Shown: positions 19,010-44,450 of the stretch, piece after piece
Layout of the letters: every line of letters starts with the position of its first letter
Position numbering within the stretch: the first letter of the stretch is position 1
Assembly (NCBI RefSeq): GCF_023343835.1
Contig: NC_064437.1
Location: 15,867,501 to 15,931,500 of the forward strand
Direction of reading: 5' to 3'
From: Lagopus muta
Taxonomy: Eukaryota; Chordata; Aves; Galliformes; Phasianidae
DNA length: 64,000 bases
Translations under genes and position numbers: made by a program
Notes under the pieces: generated by a model
What the model was told of the DNA's origin: nothing
What the model saw: the letters and a program-made list of their open reading frames with translations, nothing else
The model's database searches: none

Positions 19010-19430
19010 CATAACAGCAACTTGGACTCAGCCACCATATTTGCAATAGTGGTGGTTCCTCATAAAAATCTTTTGCAGGTATTTCACAAGTGAGCAACAA
19101 TTTTCACAGAATTTTAAGATGTTGTATTACTTGATGTGATGGCATCCTGTTCAAGCTCCAACAAAGTGCACAGAACAGTCAAGCATGCAGGATTGTTTTT
19201 GTTTCCCAGCAGTGCACTGGAACACCATGAGTGCTATTGGCTTCTGCCAGATCGCTTGGTGGTAAGTTCATCCTTTCAGAAGCCCTGTAACAAGGAACTG
19301 ACTGAAGGGAAGAGCTGAAGAGCCATTCATGAAATCTGAGAACACGTTTTTACAAAATGCTGCAGATCATTTTTATCAAACATGATAGGCCACCTCGAGT
19401 GGCAGACAGTATCTTCTGCTGGTGGAGAAA

Positions 19431-31000
<11,570 letters not shown>

Positions 31001-31606
31001 GGCAATCACACATCCCCGCGGCGGGCGGCGGGCGGAGGCGGAGCGCTTCCCCGCCCGGCCTGCCTACGGAGCCGCGTCGCCGGCTCGGCTGGGCACGCTG
31101 GCGGCGAAGGGAGGACGAGGAGCGCGTAAGACGCGCAACGCCAAGCCGGCAGCTGTCAGCGTCGGGGACGCGCCGAGCGCCGGCCGCACCACAGGGAGGG
31201 GAGGAAAGCGGCCGTCCGGGGGCAGAGGGGCGAGAGCGGGAGGGGCGGGCCTGCTTCTATCCCCGCCCTCTGCCTGTGGGGCGGCGGGTGGGCGCCAAGA
31301 GGTGGGCGGGAGGAGTGTCGCGCACTGCCCCGCGGCTCCCCGCGCGTGTCCGCTGGAACGCGGGCAGCTCCTGGGGCCGGACCGCGGAGAATTACGCAGA
31401 AGCCCGCGAATGAATAACACGTCCCACTGACCGCGAGCGGGCTCCTGTCTGCTACTCGGCCGGCCGCTAGAACCAGCCGAGAGCCTACTGGTGCCCACAA
31501 GTTAAGGAGGGACCCCCGGCCCGCGGCCGTACCGGCGGCGGGGCAGCGCTCCCTCTCAGCCCGGCTCCGCCCTCCCGCCGAGCCCGCTCTGGAGGCAGGT
31601 GCGTAC

Positions 31607-31648
31607 CTTCCTGTCCTTGAACTCGCAACAACAATAGCGGGTTTGCTG
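31607..31648 (-). other. Candidate 42-nt DIPK1A 5'UTR exon
   Basis: On the minus strand a long polypyrimidine tract ends in TTCCAG at 31649. It is followed by 42 nt and then a donor AAG|GTACGC at 31607/31606. The signals form a complete internal-exon architecture about 600 nt upstream of the DIPK1A ATG. An upstream promoter would be needed. Prediction from splice signals only. Confidence 0.3.
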
Positions 31649-34600
31649 CTGGAAGAAAAAAAAAAAAAGCCATGATTAGGTTTGTCATAGCAACAGCCTC
31701 CGACTGTAACGGAGGGCAGGCCGGGCCAAGCTGCTGGGGAAGAGTATAGCACGCTGGCCCAGCCTCCAGCCTCACCGCATGCCTGTGGCAGCAATCCGCA
31801 GCAGGGATTCTGGCAGGGATGAGTCTTAAGGAAAGATGCGTATCTGGAAACCAAATGCTAGGAGGTCACAAAGTACTGAAAATCTGCAAGATGTAAAGAG
31901 ACTCTCACTTTAAGATTCAGAAATAGACCACGACTGCTTTTTGAATAATACAATCACTGCCAGGCTCTCACTGAAGAATAAATCAGAAAATTAATTAGTA
32001 AGATTTGGCACTCCTGCAAAAGCAATCCTGGCTTTAATAACATTCTCGCAGTGAGTGTTTTCTTCTCTTCCTATTCAGCAGGCCCAGATGGCTGTGCTTT
32101 CTGCATCACTTCCCTCTACAGTTCAGTAGTTTGCACAAGCTTAGCAAGATTATGGGCATGCAACGGAAAGGTGACACCAGGAAGCTACAGAGCAGACATT
32201 TAAATGTTTTGCTGAATAATCTGAAGTGATTTTACTTCATCTAGTGCTCTGTGTCAGTCCTTGGAAGGAGAGGCTGGGAGTAATCATGAAATGTGGTTCT
32301 CCCATATGGCAGGCATGGACATAAATGTTTCATTTCTGTTAAGACTGGATCAAAACAGTTCCTGGCATATGTTCATTAGGGGATATATTTTTCACTTAGT
32401 GCATGTGATCTTAGTCATGTGTGAGAGCAGCTGCTTTATTCCAGCACTGAAGTGTTTAGTTATTCTTTAAGTACTCTTTGTGTCCAGGCTTTGCTAGATG
32501 ATAAAAAGTAAGGCAATTTCAGCCTCTTTTTCAGCTTATCCCTTAAACACCAAATACCCAGTTAAGCCTTGGTAAATGCAAAGCCTGTGACATTCTGCAT
32601 GTGCAAATAGATATTCTAAAGACCAGAGAGTAGATGCAGCAATGCAACAGAGGTAGAGCATAAGTCATACTGATGTATTTACTGAACCATTTTTCCATTC
32701 ACTCATGCCTTTCCATTCTGTAGTTTACACATCATTTTTGTATGACAATACCACATCTGAAATGCAAAAGCAGTTGAAGTTATGCTGATTTATTGCTACC
32801 TGTTAATATTTGCATCCTATCCAGCCATGTAAAGATTGGAGAGACAAATCCACTGATGACTATACATATGCACTCTTTATTGCTCAGCGTTAAAGGTAAA
32901 TGTGGCCTTATAGTAACTGCATACCATCACTTTCAATTCCGTGACAACTTAACACTCACTGCATACTAAGTATGACTCAGGAAAAAACTAAGAGCTGTTA
33001 TGTGTATTGAAGCATCCAGGAATTTTGGACTGATAAGGATAATAGAAAACTAGAGAAAAATCTACATTCTTCAAGGTACTGATTATAATGTGCATCTTTG
33101 ATTATAATACAGAATTTTGTCCAAGTTCTTTTGAAGGAAGCAGTATCTGCTACTTGAGCGAGTAATACCAGTTTTAACATATTTAAAAGCTAAACATTAA
33201 TTTATTGCAATGTAACCAGACTTGATTCTAGCACGGGAGACTCCATGGGAAATCCTCAGGGTTCACACATTCTTCTCACCATCATATTAATGCAGGAAGC
33301 CTCTGGCTAATGTACATAATCGCAAGACTTCTGATGTTAATAAGCACTTCTCTTCCTCACAGCAGCTTTACAAGCTTGCACTTCATCACAGCTTAAGCAC
33401 CAGTAGGAATGGAATGTGTTGGTATTTGCCAGTTACCTTTTTTTTTTTAGTTTAATAAATGTATTTACATGGCAGACAATGTGATAATGATTTTAAATAA
33501 AACTACTTTCCCTAAAATGAGGTCTATAAAAATGTCAAAGTTTCACTCTTTGCACTGCTTAGCTATCAAGATGCATGCTCAGAGATCTGGCCAGAAATTT
33601 GTTTTTATTCTGACTCCATCATCAGGTTTGTATTTGCGGAACAAAATGAAGATCTGGGGATAACTTTTATTTTATCCTTCAATATTATTTCCTATTGCAC
33701 TCAAATTCTTACTAATGTTAGTGTTTCTAGTGAATAAATAGGTGGAGCCATCTCTCACTCAGAAAGCAAACAAAGCCTGTTAAGGATTCCCTTGTGGCTT
33801 AACTTGTTATAAACAAATCATTAAACTATTTGAGGAAGCAGCATCTTTTAGCCAGTGAGTTTCATTTCTAAGGCCATACTTACAAATCTAGCCTGCTGCA
33901 GCAGCAGCATGCACTTCTCTTGCTGCCTACTTTCATTCTTGGATTGGCACAGCCATTTCTGTTATTGTGTGAAGAACTAGAACAATAATTTGAACTATGA
34001 ACTAATTGTCCTTCATTTTCTCTCTGGGTTAGGTTAGTGGCAGTCCAACTCCTTTCATCAGTACCTTGAATTTATGCCAAAATTGAAGTGGTTGTTTCTA
34101 ACCACTGAAGCTTTTATCTTAAACATCTGTATCAGAAATACTGTTTTATTACAGATAAGTGATAAGCACATGTGACTCATTACTAGCTCTTCGCTCTTCA
34201 ATAGATCCTACTATTATTAAACATTCAGAGATGCTGATTAAGTTTGAATAAAAACCCCCCAGTCCTTGCTTTGGGAGACAGTGTCTACTAGCTTTTCTGT
34301 TACACCGTTTAAAGTTCAAAATGTACTAGAAAACTTAAAATGCTTACAGTAAATAAGTTTTAATAACATGTTTACAGTAAATAGGTTACAGACTGAAAAT
34401 AAAAATCTTTATAAATTTGATTCCTTTATGGATTAGAGGACTGAGGGAACTCCCTCCATTCAGAAGATTTGAAAGAAAGCACTACCTTGTTAGTGCTCAT
34501 TCATAAGCAAATACTGAAACAACAGTTAGCATTTTTCTCATTGTTTGAAAGTCCACAAAAACAACACAGTTCAGATTCAATCAAGCAATAAAATGAATTT

Positions 34601-35924
34601 TCTTTCATACATAATCTCAAGTCTGCTTCCTCTATTAATTGCTGTCATTATGATATCCAACATTTTTTCTTAAGATTAATGGGGATTAAGCATAGGTCAC
34701 TTGAAAGTGTGTGGTCAGTACACTTGCTAGCATTAATCTTATTCTACTTGAGAAATCATTTTATAATTTTTTGGCAAAAATAATCTGTTTGATGTTGGAA
34801 AATATTGATTAGTTGGCCATTTATTTGAATTAACAGTGAAATAGAGCTATAATCTACTGGGAACTTCTAACTAAAAGTAAAATACTTCATTTGTTCTGCT
34901 TACCTTCTGATTTAAAAATCTGAATGTTAGTCTTCAATTCCACAAATTGTTATTTTTTGAATTTCCCATAACAATAAGAAAACAGTCAGACTGTTTTAAT
35001 TCCATGCTGCCATTTTCCAGAACTTCTTATCCTGAACCAGTGCTTCCATTTTCCTCTCTATAGTATGGCTCAGCAAGCTAGACAACATCTGAAATTTAGT
35101 CCACACACACTCTTACAAAAATCCTACTTGTGGTCTAAATGCTAAGTTCTAGTACTGAAATTAGACACTTAAGAACATAAATAACAGGAAGGAGATAACA
35201 GCAAAAATTAAGTTCAGAAAGATAATATCTATTCATAACTCCATAGGAAGTTTAGTATTGGAACAAATTATGTAGTGGTAAGTTTAACACAGTATACTTA
35301 AGAGCTCTTAAATGCAAGAGAAAAACAGCTGCAGTTTTTAATACATTGCTATACCCAGCTGTCCTGCCATCCCCTCTGCCCGAGGACATTTCCACAACAG
35401 AACTGCTTAGTTCACAGTCTAGCATATTTGCTTTTAATTGCCTGTGAAAGTTAGTTCACACCAACATACTAGACTGCGATCCTCAGATCCACAGCTCTGC
35501 CTTCCCTTCTGCCAATTACAGTATGGAGAAGAAAAAATAGGCAGAAAAGCAACTACAGATAACTGAGCTGCTTTGTGAAACCCTTTCCTTGTCCTCTACA
35601 GCTTATACCTCCTTCCATGTGCTTCTCTCTGTTCTGTCACATAACTGGTTGTGTAGCTGAATGGTGAACTGTTTGATGAGCCCAGACTAAAAATAACCCA
35701 GAAAAAGGGGAAAAAAAAAGTCATCTTCCCCTCCAGTTTGATTCTGCATGCAGCTCAAAGGACTGTGATATTCATAAAAGTAGTTTAGCATTTGGATTAA
35801 GGAGCTGTACAGTCAACAAATACATAATTAGTAGAGTGGCATAGTTAGGTTGCTATTTTACAGGTCATGTAACTAGAAGGAAAGAGATAATCAAAACTAA
35901 GTGAAAAAAAACTAAATGAAAATA

Positions 35925-36156
35925 CTCAGACATCCTAGACTCGCAGAAAAACTCCAAAGGGAGCAATCTCCAGAAAGAGCTCCTTCCCCAGTGGCAGTCA
36001 GCCCTTAAATGGGGGTCTAGGAGAGGTGCAGCCAGGCTCCACCACTTCCAGTCACACAGGTAAATTGCCTTCACACCTGTGCTCCCACAGCTGACTCAGT
36101 GCTTGCCTCAGGTAATGAATCAGTGGTTCAGGCCATGACTCAACTGTTCCCATACA
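35925..36156 (-). repeat. LTR-like interspersed repeat, copy 2
   Basis: Read on the minus strand it begins TGTATGGGAACAGTTGAGTC, the same type of start as copy 4 (TGTATGGAAAC) and copy 5 (TGTATGGTAAT). It then runs through the shared 'ctccaccacttccagtcaca' and 'cagcccttaaatggggg' blocks (plus-strand reading). The 3' limit is approximate. Confidence 0.6.
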
Positions 36157-38149
36157 GGAGCAGAACCAGGAACTGCTTAACATGTGACAAGAAAAGCCCT
36201 TCAAAGTCTTCCCTTAGAAGAATGTCTCCCTAAAATATATATCCCAGCTCAGTGATTTGTCAGGCAGAATGAATGAATCATTGTGTTATGTTGGAATTTG
36301 AACTGAACAAATGATTCCTTCAAGCCTTAACTAATATATAAGTCACTCTACTTCAGTTTTTAGTCTTTAAAAAAACTGAGAACTTAGACCATATGTGGGA
36401 ATTAATACAATGTACTAGAATTACTTACTTAACAGCCTTCATGTTACAGGCAGAGTTACTTAAAATATAGCACCTCTCTTACTAGTTTTGCTCCATTCAG
36501 AATCTTCATATGCGAAATGAAGCAGCTCAGTACTGATTGTTAGACAATTTTGAAAGCACTCTGTAAAAGCACTAATGAATAGCAGAAATACTTAGGAAAC
36601 TGATGTTTCCTTTTTAAGAATCCTCTAACTGTAAAGATTATAAATTTGTTAGGTCTAGATTTTTTTTAACCCTATATTTACTCAGAGTTGGTAAATAATG
36701 TCATTTTCATTAGTACTTTCTTTAAAAGCTTATAATTATAAGTAGTATTGCCTTCTTTAAGTTCTGAGCAGTTAACTAAGTACTAAATATTTACATTGAA
36801 TTTCTATTGTTGGATTTTTTTTTTTTTAAGTAGATAAAAGTTTTAATTCCCCTTTAAGTTACCAGAACAGCCAGGCAGGCACAAAGCATATGCCTTTCGT
36901 GAGCCCTGGAGTAGGCGGTCTATTGATTGTATATTAATTAATTTCCATAGCATACTTTCTATGAAGTACTGCTAAATTTTTGATAGAAAGTCTCAGTAGG
37001 CATAAAGTATCTACTGAAATATTTAAATTCCTATTGCAGTTAGGAGCAATTTCAACTATAAACACCATCACTTATAAAGCAAAAACTATTTATTCTTAAA
37101 TTTGTTTAAAGCAGAAACACTGTGTTAAGCAAAATAAGGAATTGCAGTCACGTGTTTTCCTACATTATTAATCACATGAAAGCAAAATAAATTCAGTAGT
37201 TTAAGTGATATTGAGTGTGATATTTCTCATTCTGAACAACAGATATTTTTGCTCCAGCTATATAGAAATCTAAATGAACGACAACACCAACTACCAGGCA
37301 TTTCTAAAAGTACTTTTTCCCCAGTTATGTGGTAGAAAGCAATTTGGAGGAGTAATATTTTAAAGTTATAAACATATGACCAAGCTTATGCTAATATGAT
37401 ATATAGAATTATTTTTTCATTAAGATGGAGTAATAAGAAGTGGTCATAGATTAACTACAGCACATTGATTAGCAAGCTGTAAAAGTATCTTGTCAGAAGA
37501 GGCTTATGCCCTATTTTTGCAAGGCATAAACCTAGCTCCATACAACATAGCAGCTCACACTGACCAGTTCTGGAGCACAGGTTTCCAAAAGCTTTTAAGT
37601 TCACATCAGAAGTTATTTTCCCCAATGCTTAACCGCTATGCAAGTTCCATTTCATGTGACTTTTTGCTTCTCACATAGATTTAAATCTGGGGGAAATAAA
37701 GTTACTTTTTTTGTCTATAGAAAGAATAAATTACTTTAGTTATTGAATGCTTTTAGTAACTCAAAAAAAAAACTATTGAAATATAACCTTTATAACCATA
37801 CTGAACATACTGATTGCTATCATAGTGAACAGTGCTGCTGTTGTGCTTGTCTTGAGCTCACTTAATACTCACACTCAGAACGTTCTCTCCAAACAGAGCA
37901 TTAAAATGCTAATACCCTCACACCCAAGTAGTAGTCACAGCAGATAAAGCATTTCCTCTTGACTTCACTAGCAATCAAGCTTTTTCCTGGATCTTCTGTA
38001 TCAGAGTAGCTACGCAAAATAAAATTTGATTCACAAATCTACATCTGCAATGTAATAAAAAGCAATAACAACAAAGCAAAGTGCTAAGCTATAGCAAATG
38101 AGGGCTTACTCAAGTACAACAATCATATCCTCTAAAACAAAAGAAAAAA

Positions 38150-38400
38150 GCTGCTTACCTACAGAACACCTCAGGTACATGTGGATCTCCAACAAAATAC
38201 ACTTACCTCCACTGCCAGCCCTTAAATGAGGTCTGGGAAGGAGTGGATCCTGACTCCACCCCTTCCTATCACTTAGGGGCATTGCATGCAGCTGAGCTTC
38301 CCTGCCTTGGCCCTGTCCTCCCACCAGGTGCTCAATCACTGCTTCAGGCTGTGACTTAGCACTTCCGTTGCACCAACCTATAAAAACAGATTGGGCTTAG
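38150..38400 (-). repeat. LTR-like interspersed repeat, copy 3
   Basis: The closest relative of copy 1, with long near-identical blocks around the 'cagcccttaaatgaggtctg' stretch. Predicted peptides in copies 1 and 3 look alike (AGSGG...ILLEI) only because the DNA is repeated. Confidence 0.65.
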
Positions 38401-41400
38401 GAGTATACCTGCAAAATAGAAAAAAAAAAGAAAAAAAAATTCATCAAAAGAAAGGCTGTAGTGAGCAAGGTAAGATGAATTACTTTTTATGAGATAAAGG
38501 GTCTTTGTGATGCCTTTACATTTCTGATAAGGTTGGTTGGTGGTTGGGTCAATGCAGTTATTCTCCATGACAGCATAGTTGCTCTGAAAGCATTTCAGAG
38601 GACTAGAATTGCTTACTTTCTATTTTGTCAGTAACTTTTTTGTATAGCTTGGGTTAACCTTATGTGAGGTTGGCAATTTCTAACTTATTTTGTGAGTGTC
38701 CCTATATATGCAGACTTACTGTGTGTTGATATTTTGCTGACTACATTTCACCCGTGTTTTATTTCATCTTCCTGTTCCTATCCTACAGTTGTCTTTGTAA
38801 AAGCCTTTCTGCACAATTTTGTTCAAAACTGAACTCATTTAGATAACTTAAGTTATAGGCTTTTAGTAATTCTTATGGACAAAGTTGATTTCCAACCACA
38901 CTTCTTGTTTCCTAAATGTCAGTAATTAATAGTAACTAATCATTTTAATTTTTAATTTAAAAAAAAAAAAGTCTCCTTTTTTTCCTTCGTATCTTCCAGC
39001 CACTATGTATGATTCAAGGCAGATTCTAAACAGGAGAAAATTACATGATCATTGCTTGTTTAATTTATACTAAATTTGCAGATTCTGACCTAAGTTTACA
39101 GGTCTAGCAAGTAAGGATGCCCTTTTTACCACAGGCTATCAGCTGGTACTTAAATCATATTGGTAATCTGATACAGCATTAAATCAGGACTAGTATCATA
39201 GCATTGTCACAGGCATCTTAAATCACAGAATCTGCAGTAAATTAAGAAGTCCTTTCAGGCCATTGCTACCTGACTGTCAGCTTGTTTGCTGAACTCAACA
39301 GAAGAAAGAATCAGTTCTGCTATCAGTAGTCACCTAACATGTGAATACAATTTCTTACCAATTCTTGCCTGAATTTCCTACTGTTCTTGGCAAGTATGAC
39401 TCTAGAGTTGTTCTTAACTGAGAAATTTGAGATAATTTGGTAAAGGTTCTGGGAGAGGCAAACTTTCAGCAGTCTGTTGTAACATGAACAAAAATTAAAC
39501 TCTCACAAAATGAATTCTGAATTAGATAATCCTCACCCATACTTACTGTGCTTTACCTTTGTGCACTGTCTTCATACAATTAATTTGCATCAGCTTTTAA
39601 GGAGTATTTGTTTGCAGGCAGGCCTTTTGAATATGACTCTTCTCATCCTAAAGTTGTCCTCGCATCTTTTTATGCTGGGCCTGGATAATCCCTTTGCTAT
39701 CCTCATGGGCAGGAGGTTGGACGTGGATTTGTTGCAACAGAGAGCCATCAGCACCCTGCTGCAGGCACCAGTCCTGCCTGCATTGGGAAGGTCTGTGGTC
39801 TTCAATTCAACGCTGAGGGTTCTTGGTGTTAATGAATTCCCAGGGTCGTCTTATTTACTTGGCAGTCCTGCTTGGCAAACTTCTGCTTTCCTGACTCAGG
39901 AAGCAGGCTGCCTGTCCCATAGTGAGAAATATTGCAGTTCTCACCTCAAAAGCTGCCTGTGACCATGGAACATACATTTAGTTACCTGAAGGAGAGATGG
40001 CAATCCACAGAAGAAAGCTGGAAGTCAATTTGTATTTCTTTCTTGGCTTGTTCTTGTTGAATGCTCCACTCTGTAACTGGAATGGAAGAAGAAATAAGCC
40101 TTTCCTCTTTTCATTTCCATTTTCTAAAATTAATATTTTCGTAACCTTTTGTGTTGCCTTGGTTATGTCCTCTCACCTCTATTTATACATATTGACAGCT
40201 CCATAATAAAGGTAGCACCCCTCAATCCATTTTAAAATGACAAAGTTACTGCAAGATGATATGGCTGAAAACAAGTACATTTTTATGCATACGTATGTGT
40301 TCTAGATACGTAAGTGCATAAAAGTGGTATTTCTTATCTGGAGCGCTTATCTGATCCAGCCAGTGGTGTGGCTACAAGTGCGTGGCACTGGCAGCTGAGC
40401 TGACAAGGCAGCTCCTCCTCAGCAGGAGAGAGTGCAACCTTAGATGGCAGCAGCTGTGGGATGCGTTTGGCTGGGACATGAAACTGTACCCTCAGCTCCC
40501 ACTGCAAAGAAAAGCCAGACTCCTCCTTTGGCCCAGCACTTCCCCAGGGAGTAAGCTTAGTGTGTAACACGCAGGAAAATCACCAGGGTTGGGGGGCTGA
40601 TTTATACTGCCTATGAAGATTTTCTGTAGCACCAGAGGAGCCCTGCCAGGCGCTCTCTGGTTTATGGTATGTTTTTGTAGCCCCTTGTACACAAACATGC
40701 TGTTGCTTTGATCTTATACTAATCTTCAGCTAATTTTTTTAACTCATCTCAAGATCACCTAGCACTAAAATTACAGCAATATTAAGGGGGAGGGGGGAAA
40801 AACAAACAAACAAAAAATGTCCTGTCTTGGCAGCCCCAGACGGAGCCAGGACTATATAAATAGGGATACCAATGCCTGTGTGAAGGTTGTTGAAAAATAA
40901 AAAAGGCGTGTCAGATGTAATGAGAATTAATTTTGACCTTATATTTGATTCTGGTCTTTCTAGCTGAATAGAAATAAGCAGTACTGATTTAGAACATAAT
41001 CAGGGCTTTCAGGCTGAGATAGCATGGCATGAACGAGGAAAGACTGAAGTGTAAGCAAGAAAATGCATTACGTTTACACTAGCCAAGACAGTGATACTTA
41101 GGGTGCACATTTTACTTAAACATATCAAAGTTAACAAATATAACAGTGCCACTATTCTATAAGCAGTGGAGAAATGATGTATGGAATTCATGATTGGACC
41201 AATATGTCAGTCTGGGAACACCAGCTTCTGTCCCACTCAGCCCTCTTGCACCGGCAGCAGCAACAGAAAGGGTTACTGCTCTATCTTCAGCTCCTGCAGC
41301 TGAGTTTACAGGAGTGCGAGCAGCTCTGAGTGTTACAAGGATTCTGTCATGCTGTGACGTTCAAAAGCATTTTGTCTTCATCAGATACAGAGCTGCTATT

Positions 41401-43424
41401 AAAAAAAAAAGTGAGGGACTTTCCATCTGAGTGGGGCTTGGCAGGTCTGCTGAAAGATTGTGAGAAGGCCCATACTGCATTCCAGGTGGTGGGAGCGCAG
41501 AAGGAATGCTGTACTAATTCTCCCTCTGGCCAGACTGATGTCCAGAACAGATTTTTCATTGCATGCGTAGCAGCAATATTCTGCCATGTAACTTTGTCCT
41601 GAGGGGATGTTAAACTTTTTTTTTCTAATTCAGTTTAGAGTTGAGAGGTAGGTCTGGCTGTACTGCTACGAAATTTAACCACACAACAACTGGGAATTCT
41701 GCTCTCGCAGACGTTCTTACAGTGTATGCAGAAGCAGACAAAACCCTGCCATTAAACTGTCTGATGCCACAGTTCTCGAGAAGTTATATTATAATCACTG
41801 TGAAATAAAATATTTGAGACTAATTAGTTTTGCAACTATGCAGAACAGAGCTGAAGAGAATATTAAGGGTTTTGCTTAGGCTTACACTCTGAAATGCTGA
41901 CTATGGATTTTTTTTTTCTCAAGTCACTAAAGCTTCAGTAGCTGCTTCCAGAGCTGTGCTTAGAGAGCAAGCAGAGGAATGGAATGCATCACACCGTTGT
42001 ATGACTGAATTCTCAGAGACTTTGGGAACCGGAACCTCTTTCAGATCCAGGCAATTTACCAGAATTTCTAGTCTTGGCAGCTGTTGGTTTTCTGAAAGAA
42101 GCTGATTATATGACTACAGCAACAAAGCGACACTGCAGAGAGAATTAAACCTCTCTTAAATTCCAGCTCTGAGTAATAAGCTCATTTTTATGCACTGGCC
42201 TCAGGAAGAAAGATTACTTGGGACTACTCTTGCATCTCTCCACAGAATTCCCACTAGCTAGTACAGTAGGAAGACACAGTTCTCACAGCTTTTTTCAGGA
42301 GTTAAGACAATGCTACATATGCTCATAAGTCTTCAATACAGAAAAGGCACTATTACCAATAAGAACACAGTGACTTGCCCTTAAGCATCCTCAGTGCAGA
42401 TGCACACATACAGGTACTTTTTTTTCCTTTCACTCACTGTCTTCAGGATAAAGAGTTATAGTTTATCCAAGGTTGATGTCAGAGGCATACTCACATGCAC
42501 CTCACAATGAAAGCCTCTCTTCAGCTGGCACGCTCAAATATGCTGTAAATAACACAGGAATGTTATATGTCAACCCCCCTACTTCAGCTCCGAAATATCT
42601 CTACCTACTAAAAGCTTTGTGTCTTCTACTGTGTGTGTATATATACTGAGGGACTTCTTGTTCAGCCACTTCCAACAGGGAGTTTTCAGTAGTGGTAGGC
42701 TATGAACTGCAAATTAGGAGCAGTTAGGTTCTTATATTACAATTATGGGAACATTTAACAATGTCTAGGTGCTTTGAATCGTGAACTACGTAGCAACTTA
42801 CCAAAGACCAAGCAAGCATACAGAGTCTTGACATAATGTTTACAAGTAATTTCAGAAAGATTATGCATCTGAAATAAAACTTTAAGCAAATTAAGAATTC
42901 AGGTCTTTTAAGATGTCACTTGTTTTATTTTATTTTTATAAGGCATCTGAGGTGTTCTTTATTACATGAAGAGCTAACGTCTATAGGTGTGTCCCAGTTT
43001 GTGTTTTTTGAGTCCTCAGTACTGTATCTGATTGTCTTAGAGAGACTTTCAGAACAGATTTATGTTGCTAAATGTTTGTTTGCAGAAGGTAAATGAGTTC
43101 CAGTTCAAGATTAAATGGGCTTAGTTCAAAGGCTAATAAAGATTGTGATACAAGCTATACAAATATATACTATCCCACAGAGCAATTGCTGTTCCCTGTG
43201 TATGATGTATAAGTGCTTTACAGACTTACAATCTAAAATAGGACCGGACTCTATGAGTATTCTATCTTCAAAAGATGCAGGCAGTAGATTGCTAAAAAAA
43301 AAAAAGAAAAACAAAAAAATAAAAAAGTAATAAATAAAGAATTACTTAGGAAGCAAATAGGTTGCTTTTATGAGACTCAGTGGTCTAAGTTAGCTAAACG
43401 ATGACTGTGATAGTGAATATATAT

Positions 43425-43440
43425 TTAAATAAATATATTC
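43425..43440. other. AT-rich quasi-palindrome
   Basis: The right half of a quasi-palindrome spanning 43415-43440: GAATATAT at the left end pairs with ATATATTC at the right end around an AT-rich centre. It lies just left of the mariner copy. No role is assigned. Confidence 0.35.
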
Positions 43441-43586
43441 AGTTTAAGATTTGTCAAGCAAGAATGAGAAGGTGAGGGAGTAAATGGATTTTTTTCAGGA
43501 ATTCCTGTTCCTTCCTGCAAAGATGGAAATGGTAAAGTGCTTGAACTAGAAAAAACCATTTGTGTGTGAAGACCAATTCATCTGCA

Positions 43587-44450
43587 ACAGCTGCTCTGAA
43601 AGTAATGCTTCCTATTTTACTGTGTTGGCACACGATATCAGATATGGATGTTGGTGGTACAGCAGTAGAGCTTGAAGCTTGTATGGAAACTGCTGAGTTA
43701 CAGCCTGAACCTCTGATTGATCACCGGAGGCGAGCCATGAGTCAGCCAGAGGAGCACAGCTGAAGGCAATTCACCTGTGCTGTCGCAAGGGGTGGAGCCT
43801 GGCTGCACCCCTCCTAGACCTGTTTAAGAGCTGACTACCAGTGGGGAAGGATCTGTCCTGGAGATTGGCTCTGCTGGAGTTTTGTGAGTGAGCCCAGGAT
43901 AAGGGTAAGCCTTCTATTTATTCTCTTTTTGTTATCATAGTCTGCTCTGTCAAACTTTCTTGTTTATTTCATAATTGTAACATCTTAATATTCATTGATT
44001 ATACACAGCTTCTCATCAATATTCCATTACAGTTTGTTGCTGTGTGACAGATGGCAGCAGAGGGGCAGCCTGACAGAATGGCATGTGACATGGGATGTGG
44101 ATGAAGCAAAGGTTTGTCACTGAATTCCTCCCTGCAGAAAACATGGCACCCATTGACATTCACTGAATTTGCTGAATGTTTATGGAAACCTAACAGTGGA
44201 TATGAGCACATTGAGGCGGTGGGTGGTGCATTTCAGCAATGGTGACAGTGGGCTACCTCTGGTGCAGATTTGTACAAGCATGGCATGCAGGCTCTTGTTT
44301 GCTGGCAAAGATGCATATCTAGTGGTGGTGACTATGCTGAGAAATAGCATTTTGTAGCTGAGAATTTGCTCAAATAGTGTTACTGTGCACTCTGCATCTG
44401 TTATGGTTTCCATAGAAACAAATAGGAGGCATTACTTTCAGAACAGCCTA
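43587..44450 (+). mobile_element. Galluhop-like mariner element, interrupted by an LTR
   Basis: Terminal inverted repeats are visible: CTCTGAAAGTAATGCTTCCT near the left end and its complement form AGGAGGCATTACTTTCAGA near the right. The interior matches the Galluhop family (recognised blocks include 'agatggcagcagaggggcag' and 'catggcacccattgacattc' type sequence) but has many stops in the transposase frame, so it is inactive. An LTR-like insertion (43681-44006) splits it. With the insert removed the element is about 530 bp, so it is internally deleted as well. Confidence 0.8.
43681..44006 (+). mobile_element. Solo-LTR-like insertion, copy 4, with target-site duplication
   Basis: A 326-bp segment inside the mariner copy is flanked by the direct repeat AGCTT (43676-43680 and 44007-44011), and the mariner sequence continues on the other side. 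The insert has LTR-like ends (TGTATGG... and ...ATACAC) and a TTTAAGAG TATA-like block. There is no internal retroviral coding region, so it is best read as a solo LTR or a short nonautonomous LTR element. Confidence 0.7.

Noticed and set aside
39510-39962. 150-codon open frame in the intergenic region
   Set aside because: Several hydrophobic stretches but no motif, repeat family or flanking exon signals that I recognise. It has the length expected for an occasional chance frame in this much sequence.
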